42,667 nt of DNA, taken from positions 1 through 42,667 of IMG/VR virus record IMGVR_UViG_3300009100_000021; one strand, written 5' to 3'. Origin of the DNA: a virus. The notes under the pieces were generated by a model. The model was not told the DNA's origin. It was given only the letters and a program-made list of their open reading frames with translations, and ran no database searches. Shown here in pieces: positions 6,690 through 14,319 of the stretch (positions within the stretch are counted from its first letter, which is position 1; each line of letters starts with the position of its first letter). The position numbers and the translations under genes are program-made.

Positions 6690-7130
6690 ATGCGCTCATT
6701 CCTCAGAAAACGTCTTGACGGCTCATTCGTCCCGGTCTGCGAGATGAGTGAACACCTTGCGCGCAAGATCAGCGTCGATGAGCTGATCGAGATCGACTGG
6801 CCGTCTCGCAAGACGAGATCCGGTAAGTGGCACAAGCGTTACTGGGGCCTGCTCCGGCTGATCTACCAGAACACCGAGCGGTTCAAGTCTGAGCAGGACG
6901 TGCACTTCTGGCTCAAGCGGGAGACGGGTCTATTCGATGGCTGCGTAGATCTGCCGGACGGGAGCAAGGCGTACTTCGTGAAGTCCATCTCCTACGACGA
7001 AATGACCGCAGACGAATGGGCGGCCTATTGGCCGCGCGCAGTGGACGTGGTTCACCGCGAGATTCTGCCGACAGTCGATCTGCCGGTGATCGAGTACGAG
7101 ATCGAGAAGTGCGCGGGGTTGGCGGCGTGA
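6690..7130 (+). CDS. DUF1367-like phage recombination-region protein
   Basis: A 146-residue protein starting two bases after ssb. The segment SGKWHKRYWGLLRLIYQNTE, then VHFWLKRETGLFDGCVDLPD and YFVKSISYDEMTADEWAAYW, resembles DUF1367 phage proteins, which sit in the same place beside recombination genes. Biochemical role unknown. It overlaps the Ref gene by GTGA. Confidence 0.65.
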   Translation: MRSFLRKRLDGSFVPVCEMSEHLARKISVDELIEIDWPSRKTRSGKWHKRYWGLLRLIYQNTERFKSEQDVHFWLKRETGLFDGCVDLPDGSKAYFVKSISYDEMTADEWAAYWPRAVDVVHREILPTVDLPVIEYEIEKCAGLAA

Positions 7131-7507
7131 AGCACTCGACCGGCAACCGGACAAAGGCAGAGGCGGCCCGCCGAGAGCGCATGATCGCCTTGGGCTGTGT
7201 CGCCTGCCGCGTTCAATTCGGTGTCGTGGACCAGCCGGCCGAAGAGCACCACATCGTGGTCGGTAATCGCCGACTTGGGCACGGGTACAGCCTACCCCTT
7301 TGTGCTGGCCATCACCGCGGTGTCTGGCCGGATTTCGAAGCGCTCGGCACCAACCTGGTAGAGCCGCCTGTTTCTATCGCGTCTGGCGTGCCGTTGTTTG
7401 AGGAAGCCTACGGAACCCAGCGCGAGCTCTGGGAGATGACTCAGGACGATCTGGGTCTGCCGAAGGATTGGCCCGAATCAAAGATCGTTCCGAGAGTAGT
7501 TGCATGA
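7127..7507 (+). CDS. ref: Ref-family RecA-dependent nuclease
   Basis: A 126-residue HNH-type protein with a GTG start overlapping the preceding stop. GCVACRVQFG supplies a CxxC. The central EEHHIVVGNRRLGHGYSLPL then CAGHHRGVW is the signature of the P1 Ref family, a recombination-enhancement nuclease that cuts DNA within RecA filaments. Family members are often 120-190 residues, and this one has essentially only the catalytic globular part. It sits just after the Erf/exonuclease/SSB block. Confidence 0.82.
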   Translation: MKHSTGNRTKAEAARRERMIALGCVACRVQFGVVDQPAEEHHIVVGNRRLGHGYSLPLCAGHHRGVWPDFEALGTNLVEPPVSIASGVPLFEEAYGTQRELWEMTQDDLGLPKDWPESKIVPRVVA

Positions 7508-7602
7508 TCGGGGCCGGCACTACCGAAAATCACGTGACCCGTGACGAGACCGTCAGTCCGGTAAGTGTCGGCCCTGGTCTCCAAGGCGAGATACGACCAT
7601 GA
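7504..7602 (+). CDS. tiny ORF (32 aa)
   Basis: Overlaps Ref by ATGA at its start and the next gene by ATGA at its stop. The peptide has no recognisable feature (MIGAGTTENHVTRDETVSPV). The double overlap is the only support. Confidence 0.4.
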   Translation: MIGAGTTENHVTRDETVSPVSVGPGLQGEIRP

Positions 7603-7829
7603 GCAACGAAAAGAAAATGAAAACGGTAAGCGCTATAGAAACTTTGCTGCATATCTATTGGTCGCCTGAGCCATGTCCATCAGTCCGCGACCGCGAGTTA
7701 CAGTTTCTACTGGACGAGGGACTGATCGAGAAACACGACACGTGGTATAGCGCGACCGAGCGCGGCAAAGTCTATTGCGAAGCGATCTGGGAACTTCCGT
7801 GGCCCGTGCAGAAATGGACGATGCCGTGA
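7599..7829 (+). CDS. small winged-helix-like protein (76 aa)
   Basis: The pattern AIETLLHIYWSPEPCPSVRD, then ELQFLLDEGLIEKHDTWYSA and TERGKVYCEAIWELPWPVQ, reads like a minimal winged helix. It has a helix pair, then the DEGLIE turn and the TERG wing seen in many PadR/MarR-like domains. It could be a transcription regulator or a host-takeover protein. Confidence 0.55.
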   Translation: MSNEKKMKTVSAIETLLHIYWSPEPCPSVRDRELQFLLDEGLIEKHDTWYSATERGKVYCEAIWELPWPVQKWTMP

Positions 7830-7839
7830 GTTACCGGAC

Positions 7840-7989
7840 ATGACCGACGAGAAGCCTCTCGACGATGGAGATGATTTTGAAATCGACGAGTTCGAGGACG
7901 AGCACCAATGGCTCGATGCGTGCGCGAGCTGCGGGGCTGACGTTGATGACGAGGACATTACATGCTGGTTTTGTGGTGAAGATCTATGA
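7840..7989 (+). CDS. small acidic zinc-ribbon protein (49 aa)
   Basis: The N-terminus is highly acidic (KPLDDGDDFEIDEFEDE). The C-terminus has two knuckles, CASCG and CWFCG, spaced for one zinc. It overlaps the PAPS-reductase-like gene by ATGA and could be its partner or an adaptor; that is inference. Confidence 0.6.
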   Translation: MTDEKPLDDGDDFEIDEFEDEHQWLDACASCGADVDDEDITCWFCGEDL

Positions 7990-8765
7990 GTGAGCAGCGT
8001 ATGGCCGAACAGCGCGTCGTTAGCTGGTTCTCGTGTGGCGATGCCTCAGCCGTCGCATGCGCGATGGCACTGAAGAAATACATCAATCGGGACATTGTGA
8101 TCGCGAGAATTGTGTTAACCAGCGAGCACCCAGACAATGATCGCTTCGCCGCGGACTGCTCACGCCTGTACGACCGCGAGATCGTCAATCTGATGAGCGC
8201 CGAGTATCGGGATACCTGGGACGTGTGGGAGCGCCGTCGGTACATTGCAGGCATTGCCGGTGCGCCCTGTACTACCGAACTAAAGAAGGCCGTTCGTTTC
8301 GCGTTCCAGCGCGCTGACGACCTACACATCTTCGGGTTTACTTCGGAAGAACGTAGCCGCGCGGAGCGCTTCCGCCGATCCAACCCAGAGCTATTCGTTG
8401 AGTTTCCGCTTATCGATGCTGGTTTGGGGAAAGCCGACTGCCATGCACTGATTCGCGCGGCTGGCATTGAGTTGCCGGCGATGTACCGCCTCGGCTTCGA
8501 CAATAACAACTGTATCGGCTGCCCCAAGGGCGGGGCTGGCTACTGGAACATGATACGGCGACATTTTCCAGACACGTTCAGTCGCATGGCGACGCTGTCG
8601 CGCGAACTCGGCGCCAGGCTCGTACGCCAGAATGGCGAGCGCATATTTCTCGACGAGCTCCATCCGGAGACAGGTCGCCAGAAGGACGAAATTGCAATCG
8701 ACTGTTCGCCATTCTGCGCAAGTGCTGCTGAGACCTTAGATCTTCACGTAGGAGACGTCGCATGA
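7986..8765 (+). CDS. phage PAPS-reductase-like (PP-loop) protein
   Basis: A 259-residue protein of the adenylylsulfate/PAPS reductase superfamily. The N-terminus SWFSCGDASAVACAMALKKY is a PP-loop variant (usually SGGxxS). RDTWDVWERRRYIAGIAGAPCTTELKK is the substrate-side segment, and GAPC supplies a cysteine. FGFTSEERSRAERFR and the C-terminal NNNCIGCPKGGAGYWNMIRR complete the fold, with CIGC suggesting an iron-sulfur or metal site. Phage homologues are common but rarely tested. Sulfur assimilation, DNA phosphorothioation-like chemistry or tRNA modification are all possible. It overlaps both neighbours by ATGA. Confidence 0.78.
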   Translation: MSEQRMAEQRVVSWFSCGDASAVACAMALKKYINRDIVIARIVLTSEHPDNDRFAADCSRLYDREIVNLMSAEYRDTWDVWERRRYIAGIAGAPCTTELKKAVRFAFQRADDLHIFGFTSEERSRAERFRRSNPELFVEFPLIDAGLGKADCHALIRAAGIELPAMYRLGFDNNNCIGCPKGGAGYWNMIRRHFPDTFSRMATLSRELGARLVRQNGERIFLDELHPETGRQKDEIAIDCSPFCASAAETLDLHVGDVA

Positions 8766-9208
8766 CTGACCCGCTCTCCAGTGGAACGGTAGCCGACATC
8801 ACCGAGCGCCTGCGATTCCTGCGTCCTACGACGAAATTCAAGTTCGCCAAGGATCAGTTCTACATGGTCGGCCAGGTGATGCACGAGGCTGCCGCCGAGA
8901 TCGAGAGCCTACGCAGGCCATGGATTCCAGTCACCGAGCGATTGCCCAAAAGCGGCATCAAGGTGCTGGTGTTCTGGAAAAACGAACTCGGGAACGGCCG
9001 ACGTACCTGCGCTGAATACGTCGCCCCGCGCAGCCGCGCCGCTGATGATTTTTGGGACGATACACCGGACGACTGGTTCGACTGCGACGAAACCGGGCAA
9101 TCCTGGGTCCCTGAAGGCTGGTACGAGCGCACCGAAACACAAGAGGAGCGCATGTACTGCGCGATCAATGTCACGCACTGGGCACCACTTCCGGAGATGC
9201 CTGCATGA
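8762..9208 (+). CDS. DUF551-containing protein
   Basis: A 148-residue protein. The N-terminal 55 residues are helical. From WIPVTERLPKSGIKVLVFW to the closing VTHWAPLPEMP the sequence is the DUF551 module, a beta domain found in many phage early operons. Function unknown. ATGA overlaps on both sides. Confidence 0.75.
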   Translation: MTDPLSSGTVADITERLRFLRPTTKFKFAKDQFYMVGQVMHEAAAEIESLRRPWIPVTERLPKSGIKVLVFWKNELGNGRRTCAEYVAPRSRAADDFWDDTPDDWFDCDETGQSWVPEGWYERTETQEERMYCAINVTHWAPLPEMPA

Positions 9209-9453
9209 CCGCAGAAACCGTGACGCAGCGCCAGCTCGTTGAGAAGTTCCGCCGAGGCGAGCGCATTACGAAGGCTGACACCGAGCATTCGCTGGTTGAG
9301 GCCATCGACGAGGAACGTCGAGAGATCTGCCGGGCACATGGCCATCGATGGCGCGTGATCGTCTGTTGGGACTCGGAAGCCGACATCTGTGAATGCACCA
9401 ACTGCGGAGAGCAGATCGAAACGAGTTGCTCACTCGATGAGGAATGCGCATGA
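9205..9453 (+). CDS. small zinc-finger-like protein (82 aa)
   Basis: A helical, charged N-terminus (QLVEKFRRGERITKADTEHS) is followed by WDSEADICECTNCGEQIETS, a CxC..C ribbon, with a late cysteine near the end. Overlaps both neighbours by ATGA. Confidence 0.6.
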   Translation: MTAETVTQRQLVEKFRRGERITKADTEHSLVEAIDEERREICRAHGHRWRVIVCWDSEADICECTNCGEQIETSCSLDEECA

Positions 9454-10319
9454 CCGACTCCATCCCTACCGAAACCTATCTCGCTGGCAATTGCGCCTCA
9501 TGCGACACCCGCACCGATTCTCGTGAGGGGACGATCAAGGATGGGAAGATCTACTGTCCGCGATGCCTGACTCGGCCGCTGTCCTCAAATGAGGAGTGCA
9601 CTGGACGGCATGGATCACAGGTCGAGTGCGGCATCGTCGGCAGGCTCCGAGCCGAGGTAGCACGCCTACGGCAAGCGCTGGACGACTTTGGGCAGCATCA
9701 ACAGAAGTCGTGCCTCGATCTTCCCGCAAGTGAAACGAAGTTTTGCTATTGCGGCCTGAACTTCGCGCTGAACGGTGAGCAATCCGCCGTCGAGACGCCA
9801 GCGCTTCACATTGACCAAACTGCTGGCGGAATCCGTACAGAGGGATTCGAGCGCACTGGGCCGCTCGCATGTCCAGATTGCGGCGTCACTCCGCAGGAGT
9901 TTGTCCGCCAAGGATGTCCACGCAATCCGCACTGCATGCGCAGTGTCACTGTGAGCACTGCCGGGAAAACGGCTCCACCACAATTTCCGCCCACGGCTCG
10001 GCTGCCATCGCTGACCCTACCTATCGTTGGCGTGATCAACGTTGATAACCCGCGGGACCTACGGCATAAAGAGCTGGTTCCCGAGCACGCTCAGAAAACG
10101 ACCGGCGACCTTCGATACGACCAGGACTACACGGTCGCAGAACTCGCCGCGCTCTGCCGTACGAAAGATCGGCACATCGCTCGAATTGAAGCGCAGCGAG
10201 CACAAGTGAAAGTGAAAGCGCCTAACTGCGCTCGCCACGGCCAGATTGTCGAGACCGGATGCCCCACGTGCGAAGCGGCGCTTAGCCGACTCGCTCCCCC
10301 AAGGACATCTGAGCCATGA
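9450..10319 (+). CDS. large early protein with several zinc-knuckle motifs
   Basis: A 289-residue protein. The N-terminus has CASCDTRTD ... YCPRC (residues ~15-40). The middle has CYCGLNF (~98) and CPDCGVTPQEF (~139), and the C-terminus has NCARHGQIVETGCPTC (~265-280). A short helical stretch (RLRAEVARLRQALDDFGQHQ) lies at ~67-88. It seems to be a chain of small ribbons joined by flexible linkers, possibly a fusion of the tiny zinc proteins common here. The start at 9450 (ATGA overlap) is preferred to the ATG at 9444. Confidence 0.6.
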   Translation: MTDSIPTETYLAGNCASCDTRTDSREGTIKDGKIYCPRCLTRPLSSNEECTGRHGSQVECGIVGRLRAEVARLRQALDDFGQHQQKSCLDLPASETKFCYCGLNFALNGEQSAVETPALHIDQTAGGIRTEGFERTGPLACPDCGVTPQEFVRQGCPRNPHCMRSVTVSTAGKTAPPQFPPTARLPSLTLPIVGVINVDNPRDLRHKELVPEHAQKTTGDLRYDQDYTVAELAALCRTKDRHIARIEAQRAQVKVKAPNCARHGQIVETGCPTCEAALSRLAPPRTSEP

Positions 10320-10507
10320 CCGAGCAGGAGTTGCAGCAAGGTCTCGACGCCCTAACCCGCGCGTACGAATCGGGCGACCTGGAGCAGATTGAGTACAGCC
10401 AGATGCGTAGCCAGTTGGATTGGGACTTCGAACACGGCATCGATCTCGCTAACAGCTTCGTGGTGGATTTCATTATCAGTTCACCGGAGAGCGAGCGAGG
10501 TGAGTGA
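10316..10507 (+). CDS. small acidic helical protein (63 aa)
   Basis: ATGA overlap with the preceding gene. All-helical acidic composition (EQELQQGLDALTRAYESGDL, then EYSQMRSQLDWDFEHGID). DNA mimicry is conceivable but not shown. Confidence 0.55.
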   Translation: MTEQELQQGLDALTRAYESGDLEQIEYSQMRSQLDWDFEHGIDLANSFVVDFIISSPESERGE

Positions 10508-10740
10508 TGGACATCGTTAATAGCCGTCGACTGAGAGTGACGCTGCGCCGTTTCAATCCTGGCTACGGGGAGCGATTCCGATGGTGGATCTTCGGAACCT
10601 ACAAGAGCCGTGACCACGGTAGGCCGCGAGCGGAAACGAATCTGCATGGCGCCATCGCTGGCGTGCTGTGGCACGTGAAGTGGCGGCCAGACGGCCGCAC
10701 TGGCGATGGCTACGCGGTGGGCAAGGACGGTAAGCCATGA
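10507..10740 (+). CDS. small basic protein (77 aa)
   Basis: The ATG shares the last base of the previous stop; a GTG lies one codon earlier. Basic and aromatic (RLRVTLRRFNPGYGERFRWW, then AIAGVLWHVKWRPDGRTGDG), suggesting a nucleic-acid-binding beta protein. No family recognised. Confidence 0.5.
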   Translation: MDIVNSRRLRVTLRRFNPGYGERFRWWIFGTYKSRDHGRPRAETNLHGAIAGVLWHVKWRPDGRTGDGYAVGKDGKP

Positions 10741-10907
10741 AAGAGTGGGCACTAGCGCATCCGTGGATGACGTTTTTTATTGTGATCTTCGCGCTGATGG
10801 TTCTCGACAGCATCCAGGTCAATGTCGCCAATTACTTCTTTCGACGGCGAAGCGCTCAGACTGGGAACGGTAACGTTTTAAAAACGGAGAAGAACGATGG
10901 GACTTGA
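10737..10907 (+). CDS. small single-span membrane protein (56 aa)
   Basis: ATGA overlap with the preceding gene. Residues ~10-26 (MTFFIVIFALMVLDSI) form one hydrophobic segment, followed by NYFFRRR, a positive stop-transfer patch. Its end overlaps the next gene by 11 bp. Confidence 0.55.
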   Translation: MKEWALAHPWMTFFIVIFALMVLDSIQVNVANYFFRRRSAQTGNGNVLKTEKNDGT

Positions 10908-11358
10908 TACGACTCACGACGCATGGCACGGGGCTTATAGCGCGTTCATGCGGTGGCGAACCGAAATAGCCCGTGCGGCCGGATTGCCGCCTCTGGAGCT
11001 CATGGAGGGCTTCTTTTGCCCAAGGAATGGCGGACACGGAATTCCAACCATCTACGTCGATCCGAATTCGAGCGAACTGGCACTGAGGGGTATCGCGCGT
11101 ATCGAAGAGCGGCTACCAATCAAGTGGGAATGCTTAAAGCCATCACCACTGCACGAGTTGCTGTACCACTCCGATTGTGATGGAGAGATTCCGGCTGAGA
11201 GTTGCGGGCCGATTGCGGACGAACTGGAAAAGCTTCTGCCGCTACTCCCGGAAGGCGAAGCCGGCGGTCATGTCGGGGATTGGCGTGCCAAGACCCAGCA
11301 GTTCATAGACGGGTTGCGTCGCGCCGCTGCTGCGAGTGAGCCGCTCGGATTCCACTGA
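10897..11358 (+). CDS. hypothetical phage protein (153 aa)
   Basis: GGAGAAG precedes the ATG. Soluble mixed alpha/beta composition (HDAWHGAYSAFMRWRTEIAR, then YHSDCDGEIPAESCGPIADE, then a helical end). It recalls conserved proteins of unknown function in proteobacterial prophages. The HSDCDGEI segment is acidic and could bind metal. Confidence 0.6.
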   Translation: MGLDTTHDAWHGAYSAFMRWRTEIARAAGLPPLELMEGFFCPRNGGHGIPTIYVDPNSSELALRGIARIEERLPIKWECLKPSPLHELLYHSDCDGEIPAESCGPIADELEKLLPLLPEGEAGGHVGDWRAKTQQFIDGLRRAAAASEPLGFH

Positions 11359-11455
11359 GCTGAGTTGATCGGATCAGAGTAATAATTGAATGCTCACCGT
11401 TCAGAAAAACAGTGGAATCTTGCGCACGGAAGGATTCAAACGAAGAATCCTTCGT

Positions 11456-12247
11456 ATGGCTGCACAAATACTCACGCTTGATCAGATCCATTGGATTCGC
11501 ACGAGCGGTCTCACCGATGCTCATATGGCGCGAACCCTTGGCGTTGGCTATGTGACTGTTCACAACGCGCGGCGAGGAATCACTTTCAAAGATCATCCGA
11601 CCCCACCGGATACAGCGCTGCGCAAACCAGGCGGAAAGGGTGGCGGATCTTTGGCTCTCAAGAGCACAAAGAATTGTGGTGTTCGCGCCCTGACAGACGA
11701 CGCCGTCCACTTCATACGAACTAGCGGGCTGCCAGACTCAATCCTGGCCACTATGTACGATGTGTCACGTGCGCTGGTTACAAGAACCAGACGGGGTCTC
11801 GCGCGACAAGACCACTCCACGCCACCAGACCTGTTTCCGAGGACACGGGGGCAGCATACCTATGCTGGCAACGAGGCCCTTCTAAGGGCGCCGACAATCG
11901 ACCTCGGATTCGAGCCGGCCAATCGAACCCTATTCGATCGCCTTCGCACGTGGTGCAGGATCGATACGGATGGCTGCTGGATCTGGACGGGATCAGTTAC
12001 CGGAAGCGAACCCCGTCCAAGCGGTCATCACGGCCGGACATCCATAGATGGCCATGCCGTCAGCACGCATCGCGCTATGTGGATCGCCGTATACGGCGAG
12101 ATCCCGGATGGACTCTGCGTTTGCCATGAATGCGACAAGCCGCCCTGCATCCATCCATTGCATCTGTGGCTAGGAACACACTTGGACAACATGCGCGACT
12201 CGATAGAAAAGGGTCGTCACGTTAACGTACGGGGCCGACGCAAGTGA
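11456..12247 (+). CDS. HNH endonuclease with two tandem HTH modules
   Basis: A 263-residue protein if started at 11456; an in-frame ATG at 11390 would add 22 residues. Two repeats of a ~45-residue HTH occur: QIHWIRTSGLTDAHMARTLG and AVHFIRTSGLPDSILATMYD, each ending with an RRG and an H...TPPD tail. The C-terminal 100 residues are HNH_3: CWIWTGSV, then HRAMWIAVYGEIPDGLCVCH, then CIHPLHLWLGTHLDNMRDSI. HTH plus HNH is typical of site-specific homing nucleases. A third copy of the HTH module lies just past attP. A 9-bp hairpin (11429-11453) sits just before the 11456 start. Confidence 0.8.
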   Translation: MAAQILTLDQIHWIRTSGLTDAHMARTLGVGYVTVHNARRGITFKDHPTPPDTALRKPGGKGGGSLALKSTKNCGVRALTDDAVHFIRTSGLPDSILATMYDVSRALVTRTRRGLARQDHSTPPDLFPRTRGQHTYAGNEALLRAPTIDLGFEPANRTLFDRLRTWCRIDTDGCWIWTGSVTGSEPRPSGHHGRTSIDGHAVSTHRAMWIAVYGEIPDGLCVCHECDKPPCIHPLHLWLGTHLDNMRDSIEKGRHVNVRGRRK

Positions 12248-12251
12248 CGTC

Positions 12252-12461
12252 ATGTTCCTGACCGAGACTGAAATCGAGCGTTTAACCGGCCTGAAGCGCT
12301 ACAGCGCTCAGGTTCGGTGGTTGCGCAAAAAGGGGTATAGACTCGAAGTGAATGGGCTCGGTCAGCCTATTGTCGCCGTGGCCGAGTACAACAGAAAGAA
12401 TGTCGGCGGCAGCGCGGTACGAGAACAAGAACCAAACTGGGGAGCCATGCAGCATGGGTAG
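12252..12461 (+). CDS. DUF4224 protein, integrase-associated
   Basis: A 69-residue protein. FLTETEIERLTGLKRYSAQV, then RWLRKKGYRLEVNGLGQPIV, is the DUF4224 pattern, usually found directly upstream of a phage integrase. It resembles a small winged-helix/MerR-like fold and could act as an excisionase, which is inference. It overlaps the integrase by 8 bp. Confidence 0.8.
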   Translation: MFLTETEIERLTGLKRYSAQVRWLRKKGYRLEVNGLGQPIVAVAEYNRKNVGGSAVREQEPNWGAMQHG

Positions 12462-13521
12462 ACGGCGGCGCAGTGATCTTCATCTGCCCAAGCGCATGTA
12501 TCAGCGCCGCGGCAAGTTCTACTTCGACTCGCCAACCTCCGGAAAGTGGGAGCCGCTGGGCGAGGATTATGCGTCAGCTCTGACACTCTACGGGAAACTT
12601 GCCGGCCCGATCTGGGCGGGACGCACGCTTGCTGATGTGTTCACGCGGTACAAGACAGAGATTACACCGCTGGCGATCAGAGGGCGCGAACGCACCAGCG
12701 AATCCATCGTCAACGAGCTCCGCACACTCGACCGCTTTACGCGCCTCTTCGGCCACATGCATCAGGACAACCTGACGCAGCAGCATCTATACAAGTACAT
12801 TGACACTCGCATCGACGAGCGTGTGGAGTTCAAGGGGCTAAAGAAGAAGGCCCCATCAGCCGCACGTCACGATGTTCGATTCCTAAAGAAGGTGCTGGCC
12901 AAAGGAATCAAATGGAGCTGCGGCACAGTCAATGCAGTTCTGGGATTGGAGTTCGACCCCGATCCCGACGACGCTCGGGATGTCACACCGGCCGAGTATG
13001 ACACCGTCTACAAGATGGCGAACGTGCGCGTTCAGATCGCAATGGACCTGGCCGACATCACTGGCCAGCGCATTGGAGACATTCGCCGCATCAAGCTCTC
13101 AGACTTTAAAGACGACGGCATCCTGATCCGACAGGGAAAGACTACTACGCCGGTATTGATTGAATGGACACCCGCCCTGCGCGCCGTTGTGGACCGCGCC
13201 AAGGCGCTGAAGCCGGACATCCCGAAGGAGTTTCTGCTCCGCAACCGCGTGGGCCAGCCTTACACGAAGAACGGATTTAAGGCGATGTGGCAAAAGCTGA
13301 TGCGCAAAGCCACTCGACCAGGTAAGAACGGCGAGCCGCCGGCACTGGCCCAACGATACAAGTTCCACCATTTGCGCAAGAAGGCCGCCACCGACGCTGC
13401 GGAGCAAGTGAGCGAAGAGGCGGCGCAGAAGCTGCTCGCGCACGCCGACATTAAAGTCACGCGGAAGAACTACATCCAGCCGAGGGGTCGAAAGCCCGTC
13501 CGTGCGAGGCCCATCAAGTGA
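12454..13521 (+). CDS. int: tyrosine-recombinase phage integrase
   Basis: A 355-residue enzyme that would insert and excise the phage by strand exchange at att sites. The N-terminal ~60 residues (GRRRRSDLHLPKRMYQRRGK) form the arm-binding domain. The central SAM-like core domain lies at ~65-160. The catalytic part has TGQRIGDIRRIKLSDF (first Arg), QGKTTTPVLI (Lys), HHLRKKAATDA (HxxR) and LLAHADIKVTRKNYI (second His and the Tyr nucleophile). The start at 12454 is chosen for GGGGAG upstream and the short overlap with DUF4224. The attP site begins directly after its stop. Confidence 0.93.
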   Translation: MGRRRRSDLHLPKRMYQRRGKFYFDSPTSGKWEPLGEDYASALTLYGKLAGPIWAGRTLADVFTRYKTEITPLAIRGRERTSESIVNELRTLDRFTRLFGHMHQDNLTQQHLYKYIDTRIDERVEFKGLKKKAPSAARHDVRFLKKVLAKGIKWSCGTVNAVLGLEFDPDPDDARDVTPAEYDTVYKMANVRVQIAMDLADITGQRIGDIRRIKLSDFKDDGILIRQGKTTTPVLIEWTPALRAVVDRAKALKPDIPKEFLLRNRVGQPYTKNGFKAMWQKLMRKATRPGKNGEPPALAQRYKFHHLRKKAATDAAEQVSEEAAQKLLAHADIKVTRKNYIQPRGRKPVRARPIK

Positions 13522-13523
13522 AG

Positions 13524-13743
13524 AATTCTGGACAACTCGCGAAATTCTGGACGCCAGATGAGTGTTTTATGGTCGGAGCGCCGAGATTTGAACTCGGGAC
13601 CCCTTGCACCCCATGCGAGAGTTCTATCGCACGTAAGTGCCTGACAGACCAGCTAAAATTACCCCTCGAATCGTCCAGAATCATCTCACAATCAGCGCGT
13701 CTAAGTCTCGGATTTGCCAAGAACTGGCTCGGTAATTCTGGAC
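13524..13743. other. attP: tRNA-Pro 3' core with flanking arm sites
   Basis: On the minus strand, 13618-13570 spell the anticodon loop (ATGGGGT, anticodon GGG), the T arm (CCGAG-TTCAAAT-CTCGG), the acceptor strand CGCTCCG, and ACCA of a tRNA-Pro. The 5' half of a tRNA is absent. This is the duplicated 3' end that phages carry to restore the tRNA on integration. Arm-like repeats AATTCTGGAC lie at 13524-13533, 13543-13552 and 13734-13743, with an inverted 9-base copy at 13673-13681. The site directly follows the integrase, and phage genes continue beyond it. Confidence 0.85.
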
Positions 13744-13748
13744 GCCTT

Positions 13749-13970
13749 TTGAGCTCCGCGCAGGTCGAGTATATCCGCGTCTCCGGGCTCACTGATGCAG
13801 CCGTCGCCAGGGTGCTGCGCAGGTCGCTTACCACCGTCCGCAGGGCCCGCATCGGGCTGACCCACTCCCAATACCCCGTCCGACCTGATCGCGCCCCACG
13901 GGAAGGCGCAGGCCGGCGGGCATCCCCTATCGCGCGCCCTGCCCGGGTGCGCAGGAGCTATTTCGCATGA
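13749..13970 (+). CDS. HTH-module protein abutting attP
   Basis: The frame is open from a GTG at 13518 (overlapping the integrase stop) straight through attP to 13970. Only the part from about 13749 (TTG) looks like protein: QVEYIRVSGLTDAAVARVLR, then TTVRRARIGLTHSQYPVRPD. This is a third copy of the HTH module in the HNH gene at 11456. The C-terminus is very basic (RRASPIARPARVRRSYFA). It is a remnant or a stand-alone DNA-binding protein. If translated from 13518, its N-terminus would be replaced on integration. It overlaps the next gene by ATGA. Confidence 0.5.
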   Translation: MSSAQVEYIRVSGLTDAAVARVLRRSLTTVRRARIGLTHSQYPVRPDRAPREGAGRRASPIARPARVRRSYFA

Positions 13971-14161
13971 GCATCGAGATTATCCGCCAGTCACCCATCC
14001 GGCTCACACAGGGCGAATACGAGCGCCTACAGCATCAGTACCAGCAGGAAACCATGTACCACGCCGGGCCGCCCATCTCGTTCGAGACGTGGCTAAGGGA
14101 GCGCCGCAAACCACGACCGTACACGTACGTGCCAATCGGCGGCCAGCCGGAGTACACATGA
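13967..14161 (+). CDS. hypothetical protein (64 aa)
   Basis: ATGA overlaps at both ends. Charged and soluble (IRLTQGEYERLQHQYQQETM, then SFETWLRERRKPRPYTYVPI). First of a long chain of coupled small genes. No family recognised. Confidence 0.55.
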   Translation: MSIEIIRQSPIRLTQGEYERLQHQYQQETMYHAGPPISFETWLRERRKPRPYTYVPIGGQPEYT

Positions 14162-14319
14162 CCAAGCAAGCCACACCCGAAACCCTTGAGCAGCGCCAGC
14201 AACGCGCAGCCGACTGGCTGTTCCTGGACTACATCAAGCGCACACGCCCTTGGTGCACGCGGGCCATTGCCGAGATGGAGCAGCGACTTGGTTCTGATTC
14301 CTCAGAGGTTCGCACATGA
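14158..14319 (+). CDS. small helical protein (53 aa)
   Basis: ATGA overlap at both ends. Helical (ETLEQRQQRAADWLFLDYIK, then CTRAIAEMEQRLGSDSSEV). Unknown function. Confidence 0.55.
   Translation: MTKQATPETLEQRQQRAADWLFLDYIKRTRPWCTRAIAEMEQRLGSDSSEVRT

Noticed and set aside
13570-13618. A functional tRNA-Pro gene
   Set aside because: Only the anticodon loop to the CCA end is present; the matching acceptor strand and D arm are missing, so it is an attachment site.
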